The notes under the pieces were generated by a model. That model was not told the origin of the DNA. It made no database searches and saw only the letters and a program-made list of their open reading frames with translations. A stretch of 22,151 nt of DNA from Armatimonadota bacterium (GTDB taxonomy: Bacteria > Armatimonadota > Zipacnadia > Zipacnadales > JABUFB01): assembly GCA_018056145.1 (NCBI GenBank), contig JAGPGE010000015.1, positions 1-22,151 of the forward strand, read 5' to 3'. Each line of letters starts with the position of its first letter. Within the stretch, counting starts at the first letter, position 1. Positions 16,201-22,151 of this stretch are shown one piece after another. Position numbers and translations under genes: made by a program.

Positions 16201-17706
16201 CCAGTAATTGCCCAGGTAGGTATCGCTCACGAACGTCGCTTTGAGCGTATTGGTCAGGAAGTCGTTGGCGACAGTGCCATTGAGGGTCAGTGCCCAGGCA
16301 ATGTCACTGCCGGACACGAACAGGCGACCGCTTCGCTTCAGGAACAGGTCCAGGTCGGCCTGGGTCCCCGCATCGATGAGAGACCCATCAGCGACCCACA
16401 GGTTTCCCGCATGGGGACATGCCCAGAAAATCCCGCGTTCGGCCACACGCACGGTGCGTGTTCGGGTTGCGTTCGGTGCCCGCTCGGGATCGGCGGCTTC
16501 TACCGGGTCAAGCTGCTGCTCAACCGTGGGCAGGTAGTACTGATAGACGCCCTGCGGGATAGGTCCGCGGCAGATGATGCGCCAGATGGAGTATTGCTCA
16601 TCGACGCCCCACCCGGCGGCATAGGTCTTGATCGTGTCCTTCGTGACACTGTAGGCCTCGCCCGGCGACTGGTTGGTCGCGGCGGGTGAGTAGCCCGGGT
16701 TGAAGGTGTAAAAGCTCTCCGTGTACCACTGGGAGCCCGCATCATTGTTGAAGCCCATCTGCCAGATGAACTTCTGACCCTCGCAGTAGTCGTTGACGAA
16801 CAGAATGTTGCCCTGAGGGCTGAACACCTGGCTGGTGAAACCGTAGATGCTGTCGTAGTTCTGGCCGTTTGCCGCGGCGCTGGCGTCGATGGCGAGGACA
16901 TCGATCACGAAGTCGCTGGACAGGTTTGCCGGGATATTCCACACGCCGCTGAAGATTCCGTCACCTGCGGTCAAGTCGCCGTTGCCAGGGTCGCCGTCGT
17001 CGAACAACTCTACGCTGGCAATGGGGTAGTAGTCATACTCGAGATACTGATATCCCTCGAAGCCGCTGTCCCAACTCCGGCTGCCCGACCAGAAGTCGAT
17101 CCTCCACTGCTTGAGGTCCGGGTCCTTGATGGTCACGAAGACCCTTCCCACACCGCTTCCGGCATCGTAGACCGGTACATGGAAGTAGGCGTCTTCGCCC
17201 GGTGAGAACTGGCGGATGCGCGTCATGTTGTCGGTGCCACGGTTCACCCAGGGCAGTTGCTGTAGGACGGGGGCCTCGGTGTCCGCGGAGAAAGTGGCCC
17301 AGACGTCCGGCTCGGCGCCGACGCCGTCATTGCGCTTGGACTCGTAGACGATCCGGACCGGCTGGCGCTCAAGAGCCGCCGTCCACGTGGGGTTCGTGTC
17401 GTCGGTGGTGTCCGCGACGTTCTTGTTGGAGATCAGAACCGCTTCAGGGCCACTGAGCTCTCCGATGGCGAACATAGTCCAGATATTCCAGTCAGGCAAC
17501 GTGTCGCCCTCGGAGAGACGGTTGCTGGCGAAGGCGATGCGCTGGCCATCCCAGCTCCAGGCTGGCTCCTTGTCACTGGAAATGCCGCCGGCGGAGAGGG
17601 TCTCCACATCTCCGGTTTCCGCATCCACCCAGTTGACGGTGCTCAGGCTACCCGTCTTGGCCGTGTACAGGATGGCGTTCCCGCCGGGGCTGAGCGGGTT
17701 GCCCAC
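13219..17706 (-). CDS. Giant secreted propeller/GAT-like/FlgD-Ig protein, 3' portion after an in-frame amber stop
   Basis: 1495 residues from a GTG at 17706. This frame is continuous with the upstream 251-residue frame; only the TAG at 17713-17715 divides them. It has no signal peptide of its own and no Shine-Dalgarno, so independent translation is unlikely. It begins with the rest of a TolB/PD40 beta-propeller (PGGNAILYTAKTG, EPAWSWDGQRIAFASNR). Then an Ig-like domain with an acidic loop (DDGDPGNGDLTAGDG), about 300-660 a glutamine-amidotransferase/ThuA-like region (NILFVNDY, RLFVSGSDIAWAL, GRLVFLSFG), and about 668-1065 carboxypeptidase-regulatory-like domains (GTYKIEDLPPGRYYIRA, FSLQPGNYLLRVAAAGY) with an acidic insert (DEEDEEN). 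The last 430 residues are the shared module (GLQMVSAPYDY, GTGYWLRL, TGWNIIGDP, WVGAWIKV) and an FlgD-type Ig domain ending VQAFSVVR and TAG. No catalytic residues are evident; a surface or adhesion role is inference. Confidence 0.8.
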   Translation of the reverse strand: MGNPLSPGGNAILYTAKTGSLSTVNWVDAETGDVETLSAGGISSDKEPAWSWDGQRIAFASNRLSEGDTLPDWNIWTMFAIGELSGPEAVLISNKNVADTTDDTNPTWTAALERQPVRIVYESKRNDGVGAEPDVWATFSADTEAPVLQQLPWVNRGTDNMTRIRQFSPGEDAYFHVPVYDAGSGVGRVFVTIKDPDLKQWRIDFWSGSRSWDSGFEGYQYLEYDYYPIASVELFDDGDPGNGDLTAGDGIFSGVWNIPANLSSDFVIDVLAIDASAAANGQNYDSIYGFTSQVFSPQGNILFVNDYCEGQKFIWQMGFNNDAGSQWYTESFYTFNPGYSPAATNQSPGEAYSVTKDTIKTYAAGWGVDEQYSIWRIICRGPIPQGVYQYYLPTVEQQLDPVEAADPERAPNATRTRTVRVAERGIFWACPHAGNLWVADGSLIDAGTQADLDLFLKRSGRLFVSGSDIAWALTLNGTVANDFLTNTLKATFVSDTYLGNYWMYYTPVGANRSRSQRVDLDWSIVGSSSDPVTFDPWAGTSAGPWSHYHALAQPAVYDSDDMPDSLTTPSNWGDQTPTSHDAHPYSWRPDVIQAGPDAVKLYGYGGAEGPTAGLRYEDPSGGRLVFLSFGFESIHRGYHTPSSLPAHCRNHRATLFHNAFCWMRTGSFQGKVVDVAGSKPITDPNPIVLLWRGNHNPGDRTTAPEYAVRCQDDGTWVISGIPPGFYSMEATRPGYDIDHYDGYVIHGGWEPFIVDFAITRARPGVVTGTVTSEANNETLALVDVTVYGIPVDEEDEENGTAGTSQTNGDEPDWDALQPVTIDGKVKTIKTGVDGTYKIEDLPPGRYYIRADGTGIGYGDDWAEILITAGNTTTQDFKLPAADGTLEVTVVDDADDTPIANASVQVRTQAGVRVQTGTTDAAGLAAFSLQPGNYLLRVAAAGYGQADGEPALVQSITTSKVTVRLTAEAGARALSGKIVSATSGAPVGNILVSLLVNDVVVATTRTLAAFVDPAGDDPEYNYIFDTDVPTGEVVVRPSPVGFTASPAERTVTVASGVLVPNVNFTLNSLYVFPRGLQMVSAPYDYEGIDAATLLNVAPADLKFAAWEASRQRYRVYPLAPADQFRLGTGYWLRLDSATDITTPGTPAPDPTEIPLETGWNIIGDPSTRLIDLYTVMVRDQAGVTVTMQAALTEGTVDGGMFAYVLGGYQTTAILNPWVGAWIKVNKPVTLIVSESAGALSADTAATKAAIRQPEDGWLASIETSVDGLQDRSALFGQAATASAGHDAGLDMSKPPAADLGPYVYTSFTSATGGAYAVDVRSAQAEDTCWSMKVATSQTGSSVTLRWPDLSVAPAEVRPVLTDLATGKSVYMRTAPSYTFVAGDQPREFEITVSPATGAPLTVSGVSAQQTRGGHSQIAYTLSSAADVDVEILNVAGRLVKRVLAGASQAAGANTALWTGMSDAGTRVPRGRYLVRITARTDDGRQANAVQAFSVVR

Positions 17707-17712
17707 CGGGTT

Positions 17713-17715
17713 CTA
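17713..17715 (-). other. In-frame TAG codon interrupting the propeller protein
   Basis: The codons run GAC CCC GCC TAG AAC CCG GTG GGC in one unbroken frame. In neighbouring PD40 repeats the residue after Pro-x is aromatic: EPAY, HPTF, EPAW. Here it is DPA-stop, so a TGG (Trp) or TAT/TAC (Tyr) codon is expected. A single G-to-A change from TGG explains it. TAG ends at least four other genes in the window, so genome-wide reassignment of TAG is unlikely. Confidence 0.9.
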
Positions 17716-18468
17716 GGCGGGGTCAATGTCGTCATTGTTGGACGTAGTGAGCTGCTGCTGGGGCAGGGAGCCGTTGGCCGGCATCTTGTAGATGTCCCAG
17801 TTCGCAGCGCTGTCGATCCAGCACTGATAGGCGATCCAGTTGCCGTCCGGGTTGAAGGTCGGGTGCATCTTGCGCCCGGGCTGCTTGTCCGTGAGACATT
17901 GGACGACCCCTGTCACGAGCTGGACTGTGTAGATCTCCCAGCGCCCCGTCTGGTTCCCGGCGAAAGCGATAACGTTCGATCCGGGGTGATACGCGGGCTC
18001 GATCTGGTCGCCCGGCAGATTGGTGACGCGGAACTGCTCCGAGCCATCCGGACGCATGATCCAGATGTCGTAGTTCGCGCCAACGGGGAGGGTGTCGTCA
18101 ATCTGACCGTCTTCATCCGCATCCACGCCGTTGGAGGCGAAGGCCACGCGGTTCAGGTTGTTGTTGGGGATGCCGGCAGGCTGCAGTTCCTGGCTGCCGG
18201 TGGCATTGAGGGTGAGGTTGACGTCCGGGTCGGGCCCGCCGGTCTGGGCGGTGCCGACTGCTCTGGGCAGGGGCGGAAGCGTATGCCCGATGTACCTGTG
18301 GTGGCTCACGCGACCAAGTTCGTCGTAATGGGCGGTCGATGCCCCACCGACGGGAGGGAACGGTGCGGCTGCGGCCTCAAAGGCCCCAGCCAAGGCGGCG
18401 ACGACGGCCAGCGCTATCATAAGTCCGATGCCCGAGGACAGGGCGTGGCCCTTGCGCAACACGATCAC
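17713..18468 (-). CDS. Giant secreted propeller protein, 5' portion (signal peptide and first propeller blades)
   Basis: 251 residues before the amber codon. The start is GTG at 18468; a second in-frame GTG at 18462 is better placed (5 nt) after AGGGAG and may be the real start. Signal peptide about 1-35 (RKGHALSSGIGL, hydrophobic core, EAAAAPF). Residues about 80-251 are TolB/PD40-type propeller blades: NRVAFASNGVDADEDGQIDD (which also carries a calcium-loop-like D-x-D-x-D-G), YDIWIMRPDGSEQFRVTN, EPAYHPGSNVIAFAGNQTG, HPTFNPDGNWIAYQCWID and NWDIYKMPANG. The propeller is incomplete and continues in the frame beyond the TAG. Transcription probably starts at the promoter about 260 nt upstream. 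As it stands the product would be a truncated, probably unstable exported fragment. Confidence 0.8.
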   Translation of the reverse strand: MIVLRKGHALSSGIGLMIALAVVAALAGAFEAAAAPFPPVGGASTAHYDELGRVSHHRYIGHTLPPLPRAVGTAQTGGPDPDVNLTLNATGSQELQPAGIPNNNLNRVAFASNGVDADEDGQIDDTLPVGANYDIWIMRPDGSEQFRVTNLPGDQIEPAYHPGSNVIAFAGNQTGRWEIYTVQLVTGVVQCLTDKQPGRKMHPTFNPDGNWIAYQCWIDSAANWDIYKMPANGSLPQQQLTTSNNDDIDPA

Positions 18469-18733
18469 TCCCTATGACACCTACTGCGGTGACGACCTGA
18501 CGCGCGTGCCTGCTGCTGCGACGATGCCTGCAGTCGTTCCCCGGCCCCCGTTGCCCGACTAATACCCCGGGCGAGGGCGCGTCCTACACGCAAACGAACG
18601 CGCACAGGTCGTCACGCTTACGCGCGCCCCGATACGCGATCGCAGCTCTCGTGGGAGAGCGCATACCCCTGTAGGAACGTTCGGCGCCTTCCCTTGTTCC
18701 GACGCGCCTTCGTTCAAAGCTGAAGACGCGGCG
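18469..18733 (-). other. Long 5' leader of the giant protein gene
   Basis: About 260 nt lie between the predicted start of transcription (near 18727) and the GTG. The RNA can form a perfect 6-bp hairpin with a 4-nt loop at 18645-18660 (GCTCTC CCAC GAGAGC) and a 5-bp one at its outer 5' part (GGAAC/GTTCC). I could not match it to a known riboswitch class. A 26-codon frame at 18584-18664 has a purine run only one base from its ATG and is not convincing. Confidence 0.4.
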
Positions 18734-18763
18734 ATTATAGCACAGCGTTCGAAAATATGGCAA
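18734..18763 (-). promoter_or_regulatory. Strong sigma70-type promoter for the giant protein gene
   Basis: On the minus strand: -35 TTGCCA (18763-18758), an 18-nt spacer and -10 TATAAT (18739-18734), with a TGC extended -10. The local AT-rich stretch (CATATTTTCGAA) stands out in GC-rich surroundings. The next gene in this direction is the propeller protein, about 260 nt away. Confidence 0.75.
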
Positions 18764-18961
18764 GCAAACCGCCGAGCCAGTCGCCCGCCGCTCGACAACC
18801 CCCTGATCGCGGGCATTCCCTCGCCCCTGCGCCGCCATCGAAGCCATCGCCCCATGCGCGCAACGCTCGGCTTCTGTAAGGTAAGACCGCCGCCACGCTC
18901 AAGGGTTTCGCCGTCGCCCGGCGGATACCTCCTGCGGATCCCGCTCACTTTGCGGACCGTC
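18764..18961. other. Gap between the kinase gene and the promoter
   Basis: About 200 bp after the aspartate-kinase-like gene. Small GC-rich inverted repeats occur (for example GGAT/ATCC near 18922-18940), but none with a T-run, so I cannot mark a terminator. No gene or RNA is supported here; the open frames crossing it also run through the promoter. Confidence 0.4.
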
Positions 18962-19825
18962 TCAGCCGGTGCAGACGATGAGGCTTCCCGGAGCGTCCGC
19001 GTCGAACCCGTCGCGAATCCAGATGTTCACTCGTCGGTTGACAGCGAACTGCACGGCCTCTTTCTGGATGACCTGAGGGAACGGGTCCCATTCCAGCAGG
19101 TCAGACGCCTTGACTTGCGGCAGCTTGCGCGCATCAGCGTGGCGCCGCGGATCTTTGTCGTAGATGCCGTCCACATCGGTGAACATAATGCACTCGCTCT
19201 GACCCAGCGCATGCGCAAGCGCCACCGCGGTCAGGTTCGAGCCGCCGCGTCCCAGGATTGACACATCGTTCCTGCCCAGCTTCGGATTGTGGAAGTACCC
19301 TTGGAACCCCGCGATCACCGGAACCACGCCGCGCTCGATGAGGCTGCGGGAGTAGCCCGCGTGGACCCTGCGCACCAGCGCGTCCACATGCTGCGGGGTG
19401 GTGTTGATGCCCGCCTCGTGACCCGTGAGGGAGCATGCCGGGCAGTCCATACACTGCAGGACCATCGCCAGGGCGGCGTTCGCCCGCAGTTCGCCGGACA
19501 TGAGCAGGCGCGCGTACTCCCGGTCATCCGGCTCCTCATGCACGCAGTACGCGAGCTGCTGCAATTTGTCAGTCGTCCAATCGAACGCCGAAACAACGAC
19601 CACCGGGATTACGCCGTCCGTTGTGAAAGGCAGGATAAACCTCTCGGCAATCTCACGCAGGCGCTTGGCGCGTGCCTGGTTGCGCCTCGTCTCGATGTGA
19701 CGGTAGATGGCGTTCACACTCTCAAGCTGGCGGCACTCCTCGAGCAGCGCGGGCTCATCCGGGCCGAAGCGCTCGCGCCCCTGCAGGGTCAGTCCTCCGA
19801 ACTTGAGTACAGGTATGTACGTCAT
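18962..19825 (-). CDS. Aspartate-kinase-like amino-acid kinase without ACT domains
   Basis: 287 residues. The amino-acid kinase fold is clear: KFGG at 8-11, VVVVSAFDWTTDKL at 75-88, SGE at 110-112, SLTGHEAGI at 132-140, VIAGFQG at 170-176, LGRGGSNLTAVALA at 191-204 and FTDVDGIYDKDPR at 215-227, then DARKLPQV as in aspartokinases. The known reaction is ATP-dependent phosphorylation of aspartate, the first step to Lys, Thr and Met. Two departures: the usual Asp in GRGGSD is Asn197, and the protein ends right after the kinase domain, with no ACT regulatory domains (typical enzymes are about 400 residues or more). It may be a feedback-insensitive or specialised enzyme; the substrate is not proven. 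GGGGGC precedes the ATG, and the gene follows the glycosidase by 23 bp, so they are likely co-transcribed. Confidence 0.85.
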   Translation of the reverse strand: MTYIPVLKFGGLTLQGRERFGPDEPALLEECRQLESVNAIYRHIETRRNQARAKRLREIAERFILPFTTDGVIPVVVVSAFDWTTDKLQQLAYCVHEEPDDREYARLLMSGELRANAALAMVLQCMDCPACSLTGHEAGINTTPQHVDALVRRVHAGYSRSLIERGVVPVIAGFQGYFHNPKLGRNDVSILGRGGSNLTAVALAHALGQSECIMFTDVDGIYDKDPRRHADARKLPQVKASDLLEWDPFPQVIQKEAVQFAVNRRVNIWIRDGFDADAPGSLIVCTG

Positions 19826-19848
19826 TGAATGCCCCCTGTGCTGTTGCC

Positions 19849-22151
19849 TCAGACCTCGATGTACAGCCGCACCGGGCCAAGAAGGCCCGACGGCAGTGAC
19901 TCGGACATCATCGGCAGCGAGCGCTCGAAGTACGTGTTGAACCAGCCACGGTCCCTCGCCTCGTGCACCACACTCTCCTTACAACACTGGTTCGCAAGGG
20001 TGTTGGTGACTTCCACGCGCAGGCGATTCTCACCCTGCTGCAGGGCCGGCGTCACGTTGTGTACGAAGGGCGGCCACCCGTACAGCGGCAGTTCAGTCTC
20101 GTTGAGGACCACCCGGGCCGCATATTGCACCGTACCGAGATCAAGATAGACGGGTCCGGCCAGGTACTCGGGTGCAATCGTGAACGTGAACTCGTAGGCA
20201 ACGGTCCCGCTGAAATCGATCAGGTCCAGGTCATCCCAGGAACCGATGCGTGACGGCAGCTCCCGTTCGGCCGACTGTCCCGTCCGGACATCCACATCGC
20301 CGTCGATGATGCGGTAGTCCGATACGATGTACACCCTCTCGGGCTCGTCGAGAACCTCGATGATCACAGGCTGGGACAGCTTGCGCACCTTGTGCGCGGG
20401 GATCTCGGGCTGAGTGTCGGGGTCAAGCACAAGCAGCGCCGACTCTCCCGCACGCATCCGGAAGGGCACACGGGTGATCTCGGCTACTTCCCCGTGCATC
20501 GCCAGAAGCTCGCGCTCGCCAGTGACGGGGTCCCACTGCTCGAGGCTCACCGGCTGATCTCGCACGATCTCCAGTTCGAAATGGATCGGCTCCTGGCTCT
20601 CGTTCATCAAGAAGGCGACCTGCAGATCGCCCAGGTCCCGTACGGCCAGACGCAATTCGGGCGCCAAACCTGACACCTGGAAGCCGTAATGCCCGGCACG
20701 CAGCGCAAGTAGTCGCGCGAGCCGAGCCAGTTCCCCGTCCGCGACCACGATTACTGCCTTGTCCTCCAGCAGCTCGGACGGGAAGTAGTCCTGCCTTGGC
20801 ATGCCCAAGCCGGCTGCGAGTCCATCCCACCGCGCCACCTCGGACAGCCCCTCGCGCGTGTCGCCGCCAAGCCTGCCGCTCTCGCTCTCCCGGTCCATGG
20901 CTACTGAACTCTCAACCAGGCTGTCGCGAGCGGTCTCGAACTCCCCCTGTTTGCCGAAGTCCGCGGCCAAACGCGGGATCTCGTCCAGAAACACCACGCG
21001 CCCCCCGCTCTCATAGAGCGATAGCAGGGCCTTGAGGACTCCCACCGGCAGCACGCTGGCCTCGGGCACCACGATGGTCCCGTAGAACTGCCCGTCAGTC
21101 TCAAGCGCACCCTCGCTGACGCCAGCGCGTTGGATCGTCTCGGCATCGATGTAGTCGAAAGCAACCTGCTCTTCTGTCAGCGCCCGGGTGATTGCCTGCA
21201 GGGACTTCCAGGCGCGATCGGTTGAGGGTCCGCGCGGGTCGGCCCAGACGGACTCGATCGGGTAGTAGACCGCGATATCCGCCAGGGCCACGCCGCTGCG
21301 CAATACCGAGCACAGCCTGCCCACGTAGTCCGCGTGCCCCTTGAACAGCGGCCACAGCGGGTTCCCAGGACCCACGTGGTCCATGGTCCGGTAGAGCCGC
21401 CCACCCTCGGTGGTGTAGCTGTACGACATCTGCCCGATGAGGTTGATGCCCCGCAGACACTGGTAATCCACAAGCCACCGCATCTGCTCGAAGGTCAGCC
21501 CGTATCCGTAGACGCCGTTAGTCTCCGTGATAACCAGGTTGTCGAAGGGGCTCTCTTCGTCAGGTGCGCCGCCCTGGCCGGGTCTTTGGTGCGCAGCCGA
21601 TGACGCGAACAGAGGGAAGTCGAAATTGCCCTTATCCCAGCAGATCTGGCGCCAGATCGCATCCACTCCCGGCGCGTGCAGTGCTCCCGCCGTCTTGAAG
21701 AAATGCCCGAAACCGTGGCGGCCGTGGTCCGGCAGGTTGTCCTCGCCGCCCACGTGGCCCGTATGGATCAGGTTGTGCCGCTCGCACCAGCGGTTGATCT
21801 GCAGCCAGTACGCGGAATGGTACAGATCGGTCCAATGGTCGCTGAACTCGCAGCGAACGCGGAACACATCGGCCTCATCAAGATGACGCAGGACCTCATC
21901 GGGAAGCTGGTCAGAAGCGAACAGCGCGGGGAGGAACGGACGCAGGTCGAAGCCGCGGTCGCGCTCGAAGGTGAGGAGCATGTCCCCGGTCCAAGGGATG
22001 GCGTCGGTGCCCACAGCCCCCGATACCGCGGGCTCGTCGGTGAACATGCCCGGAACCACGGTGCCGAAGTATTCGCCCACGCAGGGCACATACTGCTCGT
22101 GGGTAACCTCGATGAAACGGGCGACAGCGGCGTGGCTGAGCAGATCCACCC
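19849..22151 (-). CDS. GH106-like glycoside hydrolase (alpha-L-rhamnosidase-type), 5' end outside the window
   Basis: At least 766 residues are present and the frame is open to the right edge, so the N-terminus is missing. The catalytic-domain part holds FTDEP (residues 36-40 of the visible part), GHVGGED (131-137) and ITETNGVYG (207-215), the kind of acidic motifs seen in GH106-like/GH2-like TIM barrels; two of these Glu residues are likely acid and base, but I cannot assign them. DIAVYYPIESVWADPRGP and the later Rossmann-like section (GTIVVPEASVLP, GGRVVFLDEIP) fit the same family. The C-terminus is a GH2-type galactose-binding beta-sandwich (PVYLDLGTVQYAARVVLNET, WPPFVHNVTPALQQGENRLR, VEVTNTLANQ). 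Probable role: hydrolysis of rhamnose-containing or related plant or microbial polysaccharides. No signal peptide can be judged. TGA stop, 23 bp before the kinase gene. Confidence 0.78.
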   Translation of the reverse strand, partial: VDLLSHAAVARFIEVTHEQYVPCVGEYFGTVVPGMFTDEPAVSGAVGTDAIPWTGDMLLTFERDRGFDLRPFLPALFASDQLPDEVLRHLDEADVFRVRCEFSDHWTDLYHSAYWLQINRWCERHNLIHTGHVGGEDNLPDHGRHGFGHFFKTAGALHAPGVDAIWRQICWDKGNFDFPLFASSAAHQRPGQGGAPDEESPFDNLVITETNGVYGYGLTFEQMRWLVDYQCLRGINLIGQMSYSYTTEGGRLYRTMDHVGPGNPLWPLFKGHADYVGRLCSVLRSGVALADIAVYYPIESVWADPRGPSTDRAWKSLQAITRALTEEQVAFDYIDAETIQRAGVSEGALETDGQFYGTIVVPEASVLPVGVLKALLSLYESGGRVVFLDEIPRLAADFGKQGEFETARDSLVESSVAMDRESESGRLGGDTREGLSEVARWDGLAAGLGMPRQDYFPSELLEDKAVIVVADGELARLARLLALRAGHYGFQVSGLAPELRLAVRDLGDLQVAFLMNESQEPIHFELEIVRDQPVSLEQWDPVTGERELLAMHGEVAEITRVPFRMRAGESALLVLDPDTQPEIPAHKVRKLSQPVIIEVLDEPERVYIVSDYRIIDGDVDVRTGQSAERELPSRIGSWDDLDLIDFSGTVAYEFTFTIAPEYLAGPVYLDLGTVQYAARVVLNETELPLYGWPPFVHNVTPALQQGENRLRVEVTNTLANQCCKESVVHEARDRGWFNTYFERSLPMMSESLPSGLLGPVRLYIEV

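Noticed and set aside
13219..18468. Reassignment of TAG to an amino acid in this genome
   Set aside because: Genes ending at 275, 3551, 11102 and 13219 stop at TAG, and two of these stops follow directly on the conserved terminal tail, so TAG works as a stop here.
18559..18948. Minus-strand frames of 129 and 87 codons in the gap before the giant protein gene
   Set aside because: Both run straight through the strong promoter at 18734-18763 and are Arg-rich without domains. A 26-codon leader frame (18584-18664) has its purine run too close to the ATG to be trusted.
1..22151. CRISPR arrays, tRNA or rRNA genes, insertion sequences and phage genes
   Set aside because: I looked for regularly spaced repeats, cloverleaf-type sequences, transposase motifs and terminal inverted repeats in the gaps and found none. 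The repeated protein modules are diverged at DNA level and are not recent duplications.

Overview
This is a GC-rich (by eye about 60-65%) bacterial chromosome segment in which every gene I can support lies on the minus strand, so transcription runs from high to low coordinates. It encodes an LptD-like outer-membrane barrel and several very large exported proteins, so the host should be a diderm. The combination of FlgD-type Ig C-termini, CsgG/FlgT-like exported proteins, a GH106-like glycosidase and high GC would fit an uncultivated lineage such as Armatimonadota or a similar poorly sampled diderm phylum. That placement is inference; no rRNA or tRNA gene is present to anchor it.

Layout in order of transcription. 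(1) 22151-18962: a GH106-like glycoside hydrolase, cut by the window edge, followed 23 bp later by a short aspartate-kinase-like protein. (2) 18961-18469: a roughly 490-bp gap with a strong sigma70-type promoter (about 18763-18734) and a roughly 260-nt structured leader. (3) 18468-13219: one very large secreted protein gene (1750 codons counting both stops) split by an in-frame TAG at 17713-17715 inside a TolB/PD40 beta-propeller. (4) 13218-13013: a GC-rich hairpin, then a second strong promoter. (5) 13012-275: a probable operon of six exported proteins: a CsgG/FlgT-like protein with a membrane helix and FN3-type domain, a clostripain-like (C11) cysteine peptidase, a subtilisin-like (S8) protease, a large beta-sandwich protein, a second CsgG-like/helix/FN3 protein, and an invasin-type Ig plus LptD-like barrel. 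(6) 274-1: an extended -10 promoter and possibly the first codons of another gene.

How the genes may work together: three large proteins (3551-6451, 6464-9835, 13219-18468) share a C-terminal module of about 430-470 residues that ends in an FlgD-type Ig domain and an almost identical terminal tail. They sit with an outer-membrane barrel, two CsgG-like proteins of matching architecture and two exported peptidases of different catalytic classes. This resembles in logic, but not in recognisable homology, type IX secretion, where a C-terminal domain targets cargo and a clan CD peptidase matures it. The locus is therefore a candidate surface-display or secretion system. The functional link is inference.
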